Assembly: GCA_012861695.1 (NCBI GenBank)
Contig: JAAOOA010000183.1
Coordinates: 476,001 to 540,000 of the forward strand
DNA from: Trematomus loennbergii
Lineage: Eukaryota > Chordata > Actinopteri > Perciformes > Nototheniidae
Length of the DNA stretch: 64,000 bases
Reading direction: 5' to 3'
The notes under the pieces were generated by a model. That model saw only the letters and a list, made by a program, of their open reading frames with translations, was not told where the DNA came from and searched no databases. Position numbers and translations under genes: made by a program. Below, piece by piece: positions 1 through 10,601 of this stretch. Numbering within the stretch: the stretch's first letter is position 1; each line of letters opens with the position of its first letter.

Positions 1-1
1 C

Positions 2-298
2 CTAGAAAGGGTTATTAACGCCTTTGTTACCTCAAGACTGGATTACTGCAATGCTCTGTACGTGGGTGTGGACCAGGCCTCAATTAGACGCCGGCAGCTA
101 GTTCAGAACGCAGCTGCACGTCTTCTCACTGGCCATAGAAAGCGTGGCCACATCACCCCAATTCTGGCCTCACTGCACTGGCTTCCAGTTCGGTTCAGAA
201 TAGATTTTAAACTCCTTTTATTTGTTTTCAAAGCACTAAATGGGCTGGCTCCGGCCTATATAGCAGAACTCCTCGCTACACCCCAGCCAGAGCCTTAA
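2..298 (+). pseudogene. LINE reverse transcriptase C-terminal fragment
   Basis: The open frame continues to the left edge and stops at 296-298. It shows the post-RT block of L2/CR1-type ORF2 proteins: 'RLDYCNALY', then 'QNAAARLLTG', 'HITPILASLHWLPVRFRI' and 'KALNGLAPAYI'. The same blocks occur, better preserved, in the LINE at 50076-51677. After the stop, recognisable sequence (LRSADQ, then a VPKTRLKTRGHRAF-like run) continues in another frame to about 385, so the stop reflects a small indel near 295. The catalytic YADD region lies outside the window. Confidence 0.8.
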
Positions 299-1130
299 GG
301 TCGGCTGATCAGCTGCTGTTGATAGTGCCCAAGACCAGGCTCAAAACCAGAGGGCACCGAGCATTCGTAGCATTCGACACTTAAAACTCACTTCTTCTCT
401 CTGGCCTTCTAGCCTTTTCTTATCAAGCTCCACTTTTGTGGAATTCGGCTTCCGGTTTGTGTTCGGGCGGCCGACAGCCTTTCTGTTTTATTGGTACGCT
501 TACGACCTTCCTTTTTGATAAAGCTTATAGCTGATATAATAATCTAATAAGACTGCATTGACGTAGGTACGCTGTGCATCTTCACCTATATTTGGGTCCT
601 TGCTCTTTCACTTAAATCCTAAAAACTTGGATCGTATATTGAAAACTAAGGTTATTACTACTACTCATTCTTCTAAATCTTGTCTCTCTCTACTTCTCAT
701 ACTCTCTATTCCTGTAATCGATTCTTTCTATCCTCTCTTTATCCAAAACCTTTTCCCTCTCTGACCTCTCCAGGTTTTATTAGAGGGAAACAGGTTTGAG
801 TTCTGGATTAAGTCGGGGACTTCGAGTCGTGGCTGGGCCTGTCTCTGCGGTCCTGTCTGGCTCTCATCATACTACTTCCCTGAAGGCTCCCACAGGATTG
901 TTGTTGACATCCTCGTGGATTCATCTTCGTATTATAGACACATGCATTTCCAAACATTCGGTCTACCTACCTACGCTGTAAAATGTATTATCTCTTCGAT
1001 TTACACACGGCATCTATTGCACGTCTGTCCGTCCTGGGAGAGGGATCCCTCCTCTGTTGCTCTCCCTGAGGTTTCTCCATGTTCCTTTAAACTGTGGGTT
1101 TTTCTCTGGAAGTGTTTCCTTGTACGATGT

Positions 1131-1211
1131 GAGGGTCTAAGGACAGAGGGTCTAAGGACAGAGGGTCTAAGGACAGAGGGTCTAAGGACAGAGGGTCTAA
1201 GGACAGAGGGT
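1131..1211 (+). repeat. Tandem 15-bp repeat, 5 copies, in LINE 3' UTR
   Basis: Five identical head-to-tail copies of 'gagggtctaaggaca' followed by a partial sixth. The motif is a normal single part of this L2-like 3' UTR (followed by 'gagggtgtcg'), so it has expanded locally. Because 15 is divisible by three, the array reads as a repeated GLRTE peptide in one frame; I do not think it is coding. Confidence 0.9.
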
Positions 1212-1369
1212 GTCGTTTTTTCTCATACTGATATTCTGAACAAACTGTGCTGTTGTATTTGCTGTAAAGTGTTTTACTGTAGGGTATTTTTATTATTTGT
1301 ACAGCACTTTGGCTCGACCAAAAATCGTTCATAAATGTGCTATATAAATAAAACTTGATTTGATTTGAT

Positions 1370-2959
1370 TTGAGATATGGCCAATATGAGCTCATCACTG
1401 CAATTGAGGAAGCAGAAGAAGCCAGTGAACAAGCTGGGAATGTGCCTGTGGAAGGAACCAACCTGGAAGGCTACGGGGTGCTCCTGACCCTTCTAGAGAG
1501 GCGGATGAAGGAGGCCACCAGAGTGATGGCAGCTTGGGAGCGCTGGATACCCATGATGGCGAAGACGGATCTAGATGGCAGAGTCAAGGACCTCAAAGCA
1601 ATGAAAAATAGACTTGAGATGAGGCAAGTTGAATTTGTCAACTCACGCAAGATTGCAGCGGAAGAACTGGCTGCAGAAGCGTCAGGTAGAAGGGGAGGAC
1701 TGCCATCACCAGCATTACCAGTCCTGAGGATTAAGCCCACAAGTCTTCCCATCTTCTATGGCTGCAGAAGAGAATACCACCGATGGAGGAAAGACTGGGA
1801 AAGCCTGCAAAGACAGGGGGAGCCATCTGGATCTTCTGAAGCTAAGAAAATTAATCTTCTAGACAGTGTGGATGACAAGATTTCAAAGGAACTAAGACTC
1901 TCAACCTACAACACTGCTGAAGACATGTTCAGGATAATGGACAACAGATATGGAAATAAGTCAACTATTGCCATAGAAATCTTGGAAGAACTGGAGAGAA
2001 TCCCTTATGTGAAAGGAAACCAGCCAAGGAAGGTAATTGAGCTGATACAGCATGTGGAAAAAGCCCTTGCAGACCTCACAGAGCTGGGAAACTCAGGCGC
2101 CATGAAGAACCCACTCATGATCAAATCCATAGAGAGCAAGTTACCTGACTTTGTGAAGAGGGATTGGCTAGTCTTCATGGTTGATCCAAACAATAACGTC
2201 ACACCAGACAATCACTTCGACATGCTCCTTAGATTTCTAAAAAAGCAGGAAGAGATTCTGGAGAGGCTGGAACAGCTAAGGATCGGTGATAAAACTGACA
2301 GACAAGACCATCCAGACAGGAGGTATGAGAAGAAATATGCTTCAACAAGATCTGCAAAGAAGGGCGAGCATGGAGGAGTGTGTATTGTGTGTGGAGATGA
2401 GAGGCATTATGACAAGATATTCTTCTGCAGGAAGTTCAAAGGGCTAACTCTGTTTGAGAAGAAAGCTGTTCTAAAAAAGCTAGGAGCATGCAGAAAGTGT
2501 CTTGGATGTCATGAGGAAGGAGGATATTGCAGAGACAATTACCTGTGCAGAAACAAAGACTGTAAAAAAGGAGACACCTCAGATCACCATTTCTTTCTGT
2601 GTCCACAAGGGGGAAGCAAAATGCCCTTTGAGGAGAGGAGTGGAAGAGACTGGAGAAGTAAGAGCAAACTCACAGAGGAGCAGGAGAAATTCTTGGCTGA
2701 GCTTTCCCCAGAGCGTGCAGGAAGGTGCAGGAAAGCCTTTACCAACCAAACAGCAGTAACAGGCAGAGCTGGAGGACAGTCAAGGCTGGTGGACAGGGAA
2801 ATTCCTGTCATCATCATGCTGATGGAGGTCACTGCAAATGCAGGGCAGAAGATTGGGACTCTGGTGGACCTTGCCTCAGTCACAAATGACATCACCCATA
2901 AGGCTGCTGACAGGCTGAGGTTGCAAGGTGAAAAATTACTCTGGTTGTGTATGGGGTAG
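1370..2959 (+). CDS. BEL/Pao Gag and start of protease (529 aa ORF)
   Basis: Structural Gag protein of a BEL/Pao retrotransposon. The N-terminal part is helical and charged. Residues about 120-290 match the DUF1759-type Gag domain, with 'LPIFYG' leading into 'YHRWRKDWESL' and later 'LRFLKKQEEILERLEQL'. Cys/His clusters follow at about 345-415 ('CIVCGDERH', 'CRKCLGCHEEGGYC'), the usual BEL zinc-knuckle region. The last 60 residues enter the protease ('GTLVDLASVTNDIT', where an active-site D-[ST]-[AG]-like position reads DLAS), after which the frame breaks. The first ATG lies almost at the junction with the LINE, so the true start is uncertain. Confidence 0.8.
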   Translation: MRYGQYELITAIEEAEEASEQAGNVPVEGTNLEGYGVLLTLLERRMKEATRVMAAWERWIPMMAKTDLDGRVKDLKAMKNRLEMRQVEFVNSRKIAAEELAAEASGRRGGLPSPALPVLRIKPTSLPIFYGCRREYHRWRKDWESLQRQGEPSGSSEAKKINLLDSVDDKISKELRLSTYNTAEDMFRIMDNRYGNKSTIAIEILEELERIPYVKGNQPRKVIELIQHVEKALADLTELGNSGAMKNPLMIKSIESKLPDFVKRDWLVFMVDPNNNVTPDNHFDMLLRFLKKQEEILERLEQLRIGDKTDRQDHPDRRYEKKYASTRSAKKGEHGGVCIVCGDERHYDKIFFCRKFKGLTLFEKKAVLKKLGACRKCLGCHEEGGYCRDNYLCRNKDCKKGDTSDHHFFLCPQGGSKMPFEERSGRDWRSKSKLTEEQEKFLAELSPERAGRCRKAFTNQTAVTGRAGGQSRLVDREIPVIIMLMEVTANAGQKIGTLVDLASVTNDITHKAADRLRLQGEKLLWLCMG

Positions 2960-3545
2960 GAGGAATGACCATCAAGGTGAACACAAAAAGATACCTCCTT
3001 AGGGTGAGAGTCAAGACTCCTAAAGGGACAGAGAAGGCACATGAACTTGTCTGCTATGGCCTAGAGGAGATCGCCAAAGTGCATAAAGTCATCAGTCCTG
3101 AAAAACTGCACAAGTTCTTCCCAGAGGTCAAGCCCGAAGAATAAAAGAGGCCAGAAGAAGTCGAGCTCCTCATAAGCCACAGGGAAGGAAGACTTGCTCC
3201 ACAAAGAGTGAAGGTTGTTGCAGACCTTGTTTTGTGGGAAAGTCCACTGGGAAAAACAGTAGGCGGAGCACACCCCAAACTGTTTGAGGAGATTGAAGTG
3301 GCGGCACACAGGTCAACACACACTTTGCTCGCTCCATGAGAACAGCTGCAGTCAGGTATGAGGAGATAAAGCTTCCAACGAACAACCCAGCACAGTTGCA
3401 GAAGGAAGATATGGCTGAAGTAAAGGTCACAGCTGCTACTAACCGTGAGTTCCTGGACTGGTGGAGGTAGGACAGCATTGGAGCAGCCTGTGAGCCTAAG
3501 TGTGGAGGATGTTGTTGTGGAAATTGCCAACCAGGAGGTAAAGAG
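2947..3545 (+). pseudogene. BEL/Pao protease remnant
   Basis: The reading continues in a new frame from 2947 to 3144 ('YLLRVRVKTPKGTEKAHELVCYGL'-like part, HKFFPEVKPEE), then in a third frame from about 3160 to 3340 ('ISHREGRLAPQRVKVVADL', 'LGKTVGGAHPKLFEE'). These are the known BEL/Pao segments between the protease and the reverse transcriptase. At least two frame breaks and one stop separate them. Confidence 0.65.
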
Positions 3546-4460
3546 ATGACCCTGGCGGAGGAGAGAGAGCTGGATATCATAAAGGCAGGCCTAACCTACG
3601 TCAGGCAGGATTCTCATATTACATCACCACACTGGGACGCAAAATATCCCTGGACTGAGGACCCCACTTCTCTCCCCAACAACAAACGTGCTGTGGAGGC
3701 TACATTCATGCGGACAGAGAAACAACTAAGGCGGGAGCCGGAGTGGCAAGCTGCATATAAAGCCCAAGTCCACGAAATGGTTGAAAGAGGTGCAGCCATC
3801 AAACTCACGGACCAAATCAAGACCAACTGGAAAGGACCAGTGTGGTACGTAAGCCACTTAGTAGCACCAAACCCTCATTCAGTGACTACACCAGTACAGC
3901 TTGTATGGAACAGCAGCCAGAAGTTCAGAGGAGTAAGCATGAATGACATTCTACTAAAGGGACCCGATGTTCTTAATCCGATCAGAGCTGTTCTGTTGAG
4001 GTTCAGAAGAGGTGTGCATGCAGCTCTGGGAGACATAAAGAAAATGTACAACTCAGTGTGGCTGGAGGAGCGTGAGATGCATATGCACAGATTCCTCTGG
4101 AGAGACAGTCCAGAAGAAGAGATATGTGAGTATGCTATCACAAGAGTCAACATTGGGGACAGACCAGCCGGTTGCATTGCACAGGTGGCTATGCGAGAAA
4201 CAGCCAGTCTGCCCATGTTTTCCCACATGAAAGAGGAACGCAGAGTTCTTGAAGAGGACAGCTATGTGGACGACCTCTTAACCTCCCATAACAGTCAAGA
4301 ACAACTGGAGAGGATTACAGAAGGAGTGGAGGAAATCCTGAGAGCTGGTGGCTTCTTCCTTAAACCATGGGTCCGGTCTGGTCAAAGTGGGAGGCAAGAA
4401 ACTGCAACAGCACTGGGAGGAGGAAAGCAACAGCTGGAAGTAAAACTCTCATCCTTCTAA
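3546..4460 (+). CDS. BEL/Pao reverse transcriptase fragment (304 aa)
   Basis: Reverse transcriptase of the BEL/Pao family. Early residues carry the linker that precedes BEL RT ('AAYKAQVHEMVERGAA', 'WYVSHLVAPNP'). The fingers/palm block has 'LVWNSSQKFRGVSMND' and 'RFRRGVHAALGDIKKMYNSV', and the catalytic motif YVDD occurs at about residue 240 ('DSYVDDLLTSH'). The N-terminal ATG is internal to the domain, so the natural protein was a Gag-Pol fusion. Coding similarity runs on after the stop at 4460 in a different frame. Confidence 0.8.
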   Translation: MTLAEERELDIIKAGLTYVRQDSHITSPHWDAKYPWTEDPTSLPNNKRAVEATFMRTEKQLRREPEWQAAYKAQVHEMVERGAAIKLTDQIKTNWKGPVWYVSHLVAPNPHSVTTPVQLVWNSSQKFRGVSMNDILLKGPDVLNPIRAVLLRFRRGVHAALGDIKKMYNSVWLEEREMHMHRFLWRDSPEEEICEYAITRVNIGDRPAGCIAQVAMRETASLPMFSHMKEERRVLEEDSYVDDLLTSHNSQEQLERITEGVEEILRAGGFFLKPWVRSGQSGRQETATALGGGKQQLEVKLSSF

Positions 4461-4481
4461 ATCAGATGAGAGAGGAGGACA

Positions 4482-5447
4482 ACAAAGCCCTGGGAATCGG
4501 GTACAAAGTGGAGAAAGAGGAGATCTACATGTTGTCAATCAAGAGGAAAAAGAAGAGTGGGCAGAGGTCTCCTCCTAGAGCAAGTGAGACCTGAGATGCC
4601 TGATCCACTGAGTAGATGGGAGCTGAGGCAAGTGGCTGGACTTTACGAACCAATTGGCTTAGTTACACCTGCCAAACAGGAGGGGGCCATCCTTGTCAGG
4701 AAGGTGTACTCAGCAGTAATGACCAGAGCAGAAGCTGGAAGAAACCAAAGAGATGGCCTACAAGACCCACAGAAAAACATCAAAAGGAAGAGCCAATGGG
4801 AGAAACCTAGAGCCGATCAGACTCCTACCAGGAATCTCACAGGAGAGACAGTGAAGGATCCTGTGGAGGTGAAAAGATTCAGCAGCCTTCAAAAACGTGT
4901 CAGGGTCATAGCTTGGGTGTGGAGAGCTGCAAGAAAGTGGCTGGAGATTAAGGACCAGCCTAGGGCAGAATCAAAGTTGGAAGTAATATGGCACACCAGG
5001 AATGGAGATGTCGCAGTGGGAGATGTGGTGTGGCTGGCTGACCAAAATGCCCTGAGAGGACATTACAAACTGGCAAGAGTGGTCAGTGTAAATACTGATG
5101 GAGAAGGCATCGTAAGGGATGTAGATGTGAGAACCTTTCCCAGTTACTTGGTCCCAGCTATGAAGCATGAAGTCTATGGAGGGTACAAGGGACAGCCAAG
5201 CAAGATCCCTGCCACAATTCTTCATAGGGATGTCAGGCGCCTTGTTATCTTACTTCCTGTTGAAGAACAGCAGGTGGTGAAGAAGAGGCGTAAGGTGAAG
5301 AACTGGTGTGAGCTCCTTGGGTTAGAAACCAGGAGCTCAAGTGTCGAGACGAAAGTCAATATTGAAAGAAAAATAATAATATCTGATAAAAACGGACGGA
5401 TAAATAATTATTTGTATGTTTTTTCGTTTAGATTATTATTATTATAG
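4482..5447 (+). pseudogene. BEL/Pao pol remnant: post-RT linker and DUF5641 C-terminal domain
   Basis: The stretch 4480-4700 holds the end of the RT/connection region ('LYEPIGLVTPAKQEGAILVR' is the conserved BEL block). From 4840 the text resembles the pre-integrase linker ('RFSSLQKRVRVIAWVWRAARKW'). From 4965 it enters the integrase C-terminal domain known as DUF5641 ('GDVVWLADQNALRGHYKLARV', 'VRTFPSYLVPAMKHE'). The RNase H and the DDE integrase core that should lie between these blocks are absent. An ORF from 4557 to 5447 spans the joined remains. Confidence 0.75.
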
Positions 5448-5673
5448 TATTGTTCAATACCAGGAGGGGTATTCGTTTTATTTTGAATAGCGTAGGCTAC
5501 TTTTCTTAATAAGCGAGCTGTTATTAAAACATATGAATGCATGTGAACTAACATTTGTTTGTCCTCTGTGTTTGAAGGTTTTCAACCTGATGAGAATCTG
5601 ATGAAAAGTGTCATATAAATAACTGCTGAGCAGAAAATAAAGAGAAAAAGAAAGAATCAGAGTTGTCCAAGCG

Positions 5674-5701
5674 TCCTCTGTCCTCTGTCCTCTGTCCTCT
5701 G
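5674..5701 (+). repeat. 7-bp tandem repeat (tcctctg)4
   Basis: Four perfect copies of 'tcctctg' between the BEL element and dispersed repeat copy A. No coding or regulatory meaning is apparent. Confidence 0.9.
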
Positions 5702-5766
5702 TTGCCCTCCAGCCTCTCACGTTTGGGCATAACACTGAATACAGGCCAAAACCCAGAAGAACTTGA

Positions 5767-6515
5767 CAGTTCATTTCTTTGTAAGAGGGCAAACTTACAA
5801 AACCTGCAAGGAATCAAATAACTATTTCCTTCACTGTATTTATTTCCAGCTACTGTTGAAGACCAGAGGATTCTGTCCATCCTTCATTCTGGTCTTCCTG
5901 AAACGTGGCTGTGTGGATAGACACTGGACTCTGCAGCTGGCTAACAGCTGTTCATCAGGAAAGGAAGACCTAGGGACAGTTCTTACACCAGCCCCCGTTA
6001 CCCCCCCAGCTCCACCTCCAGCACCATAGCAGGGGTCAGGGTTCACCTGGCAGTAGAGCTGGTTGTGACTTTGATGAAGGCTCAGTCTCCTCCATCAGAA
6101 GTGTTTGTGAGATGGTGGAACAGCTTCTGGACAGCCTGAGTTTTCAGATGGAGTTTCACTGCCCCTCCCAGTGTGGACGTTCACAACTAAACACTTTGGA
6201 CATGAGGAGGGGTCGGACGACACTTTATACAAACTTTTATTCTATCATAACCGGACTCTTACTATGAGTTACAGCTTACTTCTGATCAGCAGATGGAGGT
6301 CGTCCTTTAAAGTTCATGTAGGCGTCCTTCGAGTCGTCGCTCTTTAGGGACAGACAGCTGGGAGAGTCTGGTCTCTGCTGCTGGACCCTGAAACAGAGAC
6401 AGATGCAAACATTGGCGTTGCCTTCACTTCATACCGACTACTTTTGTTGTAAGATTAAAGTTAGTTTATTAATAAAGAACATTTCAGACACAGAGGGAAT
6501 TCAAAGTGCTTTACA
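5767..6515 (+). repeat. Unclassified dispersed repeat, copy A (full length in window)
   Basis: This roughly 650-bp sequence recurs almost unchanged at 11203-11855 (copy C). Its 3' half recurs at 10602-10990 (B), 18233-18391 (D), 19236-19398 (E) and 36532-36716 (F). Diagnostic words are 'ttcatttctttgtaagaggg' at the start, 'gaccagaggattctgtccat', and 'atcataaccggactcttact' in the shared 3' core. Copies A and B end in an inverted L2-like tail ('ttcaaagtgctttac'). Short ORFs exist in it but none is conserved across copies, so I do not call a gene. Confidence 0.85.
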
Positions 6516-6589
6516 CCGGTGACTTACCTAAAGTCACGTGCATGTATCCCTTGGCATATGGGAGACATGAGCCTGTACATTTCAAATAC

Positions 6590-6690
6590 ATAACTGCATT
6601 GTCTCGGGTATTTGAAGTGTAGAGTACTGTATCTCAACAATGCATTGAGACAGGGAGGTGACACCTGGACTGTGCTATCTTGGCCACCCT
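6590..6690 (+). repeat. Short dispersed repeat shared with 17060-17165
   Basis: The words 'cgggtatttgaa' and 'aatgcattgagacagggagg' recur, in the same order, at about 17100-17160, just before the truncated LINE there. The family is not identified. The rest of 6516-7110 shows no gene. Confidence 0.7.
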
Positions 6691-7113
6691 ATGATTTATT
6701 GGTGTGAAAATTGAGTGAATTGGACAATTACAAAATTCTAGAAGTCTTGCATGGCCGCCAAACTTGGTCCAGGGACACATTCAGTGTTGAAATGGGGGGA
6801 GCTCCCCCGAAGGCCGACTTTGAGATAAATAGGGGGAGCCCAAAGAAATCGTGCATATTTGTGTCACACAGATTAGAAATGTTGAGTTTCTGTAAATAAA
6901 AGTTCTTGAAATAAATTAAAGTCATTGTTCATTACAGTTTCTGAATATTCGTTTTACATTTGTGAATATTTCTGTGTGTTGCCATCTGTACGTGGCGGTG
7001 CTGCATTCTTTACGCTACTTACGTTGCTATGGTTACGGTGGCGCCGGCGCGGTATTTGAAATGTTCATATTGATATTGTTTAACAACAACAAATTGGCTT
7101 TGTAATAAAGAAA

Positions 7114-9600
7114 ATGGCGAAACGAAAACAGCCAAGCGTCGCAGCTTTTGGTTTCACAAGTAAAGAAGCAAAGGAGTCTACAAATGAAAATGTCAACCGA
7201 ACAACTTTTAGTTCGCCAGCTGTAAGCGGCGTTAGGGTCGATTTTGACAGCTCCACACGAGGGAAAGGCCTGCCGATCGGAGCCAGAAGAGGCTTCAGAA
7301 GAGGCTTCAGAAGAGGCTCAGAAGAGGCTTCAGAAGAGGCTTCAGAAGAGGCTCCAGAAGAGGCTTCAGAAGAGGCTTCAGAAGAGGCTCCAGAAGAGGC
7401 TCCAGAAGAGGCTTCAGAAGAGGCCAGAAGAGGCTTCAGAAGAGGCTTCAGAAGAGGCTCAGAAGAGGCTCAGAAGAGGCTCCAGAAGAGGCTCCAGAAG
7501 AGGCTCAGAAGAGGCTTCAGAAGAGGCTCCAGAAGAGGCTCCAGAAGAGGCTCCAGAAGAGGCTTCAGAAGAGGCTTCAACAACGGCGACAGCCTCCGGT
7601 TCCACCTGCACTAGCGAACCTGCGCTGGCGATGCCCATGACGGCCTGCCTTTTAACTGGACACTGAAAAGATGGAGTGAGTGGAAAGAAAAGTATCCATG
7701 GCTTTTCATAACAAAAAAAATGTGGATGTGAGATTTGCAAAGAGGCAAAACTATATTGATCTCCTTGCCGCTTGCAGAAAAATCCACCGGAGTGCACCTT
7801 TCACCAGAATGGATTCAGGGAAAAGTCAGCTGTGATCAACTAAATAACCTGCGAAAAAAGATCTATAAGCACCATAAGAGCCAGGCACACGAAAAAGAAT
7901 CGAGATTTCGGAGATGAGAAAGATGTCCTACCAAACAAGGTATTGGCAATCAATGCTGATCTAATGCAGGAAACACACATCGTTCAGATCTGCCTATATG
8001 ATTGCCAAAGAAGAAATGTCCTACAGAAAGCTACCTGCTGTAATGTTCCTACAAAAACTCAATGGTGCTACCGTAGGGACTGTGCACAAATCGGACCATG
8101 CTTGTGCTGAAATAATCAGGCATATCGCAGAGGAAATGAGAGCTACATTTGTTTCCAACGTAAAAGACATGGGCTCACTAATTAGCATCACAATAGATGA
8201 GCACAGTTCATGGGCGGGCCTACATGATTATTTACGTCCGATGTGACATGACAGGAAAAGGGGAAGTGGACAATGTTCTCTTGGATATTGTTGAGCTTTC
8301 AGAAGGTACGGATGCTAACTCGCTGTACAGAAGTTTGAGGAAAAGCTTCAAACAAGCTGGACTGGATGACGAGTTCTTGGGGAAAAACCTCAATAGCAAC
8401 GGATGGAGCAGCAGTACTCACAGGCAGAGTTGGGGGACTTGTGACAAAACTCAAACAGGATTTCCCCAAAGTGCAGTCTATTCACTGTCTAGCCCACCGA
8501 CTAGAATTGGCTGTCAAGGATTGCCTTAAAGAAGTAGCTGGTGTAATCAATTTGAGTTTTTTGTTGCAAAACTGTATGCTCTCTCTCACCAGTCATCAAA
8601 AATGCCCATTTGCTCCAAGAAGCAGCAGCAGAATTAAACGTGCAAATATTGAAAATAGGCCACATTTTCACTCTTCGTTGGGTGGCTAGTAGTTTTCAGA
8701 CTGTGAAAGCTGTCTGGAAAGATTATCCCGCACTGGCACGCCAATTCAAAACAGCAACAGACGACATCATCTCGCAGTGACACAGAGAGACAGAGATTCA
8801 GGGGACTGCACAAACTCCTCACGAGCACTGGATTTCTGGCTGATTTGGCAACAATGAAGGATGTTCTTCGAGAACTTAAAAGCCTGTCGCTAAAACTGCA
8901 ACGCAGAGAAACATCTTTGGTAGATGCAAGTTGCTACATTCAGCAGACCATCGATGTGTTGACAGCTATGAAATCAGTGGCGGAAAGTCCACACAGAAAG
9001 TGGAAGAAGGCATTGCTACTGGCATGTTCAAGGATGTTGAGCTCTCAGAGAGCAGGCCCAAGATAAACCGTCTGCAGTTTTACCAGTCTATAATAGACAG
9101 TTTGAAGACTGCCTGAACCGGACCTGGTCCGCATGCTAAAACCACTGGACAAGCGCTTTTGGCCCGAACAACGGAGCGCCCTGATCTCTATGGGGAGAAT
9201 GAAGTACGCACACTGGCAAAAGTACTGGGGGAACCGGCCCGAGAGGCCATTGAGGAGTTTCGGGACTACAAATTAGAGAATAAATCTCCAGGGAAAGCCC
9301 TGCAAAACTGCAGACAGCGAGCAAGACCTTTCTGCCTCCATCAGCTGAGTGTGAGAGGGGGTTTTCTGCCGTCAATTCGACCGACACCGACAAACGCAAC
9401 AAGTTGCGGGAGAAGAGCCTCTTCTCGCTTCTCTTCGTAGACATCAATGCCCCCCCCCCCCCCGGAGCAATTCGACCCTCAGCCATTTGTACGGTCTTGG
9501 ATCAAAGCTGGCCACAAACCCTCCACATCATGGGTTCCGGGACCGAAAGCGAAGAAGAAGCCGCCCAGGTCCCTGTGGTCGCTTTTACAAGAGACAACAG
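7114..9600 (+). pseudogene. hAT-type transposase gene, multiply frameshifted
   Basis: Blocks of one transposase-like protein lie in order on the plus strand. The N-terminus is at 7114 ('MAKRKQPSVAAFGF'). After a 12-bp repeat expansion there is a zinc-finger-like block at about 7715 (reads CGCEIC with downstream 'KHHKSQAHEKE'). Next come 'SDHACAEIIRHIAEEMR' and 'ISITIDEHSS' near 8085-8215, then 'VQSIHCLAHRLELAVKDCL' near 8475, and the hAT C-terminal dimerisation block near 9330-9420 ('SAECERGFSAVN'-like, read across a frame break). These fit the hAT family with an N-terminal BED/TTF-like finger, as in KIAA1586-like fish proteins; exact subfamily not decided. At least five frame changes occur. 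Terminal inverted repeats were not located. Confidence 0.7.
7286..7584 (+). repeat. 12-bp tandem repeat within transposase pseudogene
   Basis: About 25 near-identical units of 'agaagaggcttc' or 'agaagaggctcc', with a few 9-bp units. The unit is a multiple of three and has no stop in any plus frame, so it reads as EEAS/EEAP, RRGF/RRGS or QKRL repeats. It sits between the conserved transposase N-terminus and its zinc-finger block. Confidence 0.9.
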
Positions 9601-9604
9601 CCAC

Positions 9605-9770
<166 letters not shown>

Positions 9771-10547
9771 GCGGAAGCCCCTTCCTTCCCCTTCTGCTGA
9801 TAAAAGAGGCTATGACACACATGTCATGCACACATACAAAATTAAAATAAAATAAAGTTTTGAATTACGTGGAAGTTTGAATTCCATAGACTGTTGGATT
9901 AGGCCTACATGTGTGGTGGAGTGTAGTATTAACATTTCCATTCATTGTTGTTGCTCAATAATAAATCATTGGTTTTGGATAGCTAGTCTCATTATTTTCT
10001 TGATTAAATTCAACTCATTTAAATTCTGAGGCTGCCGTGCCTATGTTATATAGCCTATATGTATAAAACTCCCCCATTACTTGGACTATTCCTTGCACCC
10101 CCTAACATAGGCCCGAATGGTTTCAACCATGTTGCAGTACTAACGTGCACTTGTTGACGTAACACGATTGCACGGACAATAGTAGCATCGGACAATTGAG
10201 ATTGTCGTTAACTTTGTGTGTTGTGGACATGCGTGTGCGTGCATGAAAATGTAAGTGCATATATTCTTGCCTAGTTCTGTTATTTGTGGGTTAATGTTCA
10301 TAATACAGAGCTTACTCTGCAATAGAAGGCAGTTATCAATAGCCGCTAACTTTGTCATGCTGACTATGGGACAGCACGAGGTGCCACCAGGCACGCTCCC
10401 TCACACTGCATAATGAACAATGTAACGCCAAGTTGATGCAGGGGCCAATGTATGCAGTGTTCTTTATATTGTAGTCATTATAGAGACTTCATTGTGTGCA
10501 TTCCTGTATGTTTGTTCATGCGTGATTGTTTATAATAGTTCATTACT
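9771..10547. other. No gene recognised
   Basis: AT-rich unique-looking sequence with an AATAAA-like run at about 9846-9858 that may be the polyadenylation signal of the decayed transposase gene. Nothing else is recognisable. Confidence 0.5.
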
Positions 10548-10600
10548 TGCCGGCATCAGGCAATTTGTATACAAAGTGGCCGTAGTGGTCCATCGCTAGG
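10548..10600 (+). repeat. 53-bp sequence repeated at 11051-11101
   Basis: The words 'gccggcatcaggcaatttgt' and 'agtggccgtagtggtccatc' occur at both places, each time next to a copy of the unclassified dispersed repeat. This suggests a local duplication that included part of repeat copy B. Confidence 0.85.
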
Positions 10601-10601
10601 G

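Larger units (their letters stand above)
1..1372 (+). mobile_element. L2-like LINE, 3' portion (5' end outside window)
   Basis: The left edge opens inside the reverse transcriptase C-terminus of a LINE (frame from base 2). It is followed by a long 3' UTR with the fish L2-type text around 1040-1215 (dinucleotide-poor, 'gggagagggatccctcctc'). The element ends near 1320-1372 in 'ctatataaataaaact' plus three copies of 'tgatt', a typical L2-like 3' tail. The internal 15-bp expansion is listed separately. Clade assignment is by resemblance only. Confidence 0.75.
1370..5480 (+). mobile_element. BEL/Pao LTR retrotransposon, internal region only, deleted
   Basis: Gag, protease remnant, reverse transcriptase and the C-terminal domain of integrase occur in BEL/Pao order on the plus strand. 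The RNase H and the integrase catalytic core are missing between about 4700 and 4950. No 5' LTR is visible: Gag coding starts directly at the end of the preceding LINE tail. A 3' boundary near 5480 is a guess. The element cannot be autonomous. Confidence 0.85.

Noticed and set aside
1087..1461. Minus-strand ORF with DPLSLDPLSL repeat
   Set aside because: Antisense of the 15-bp LINE repeat.
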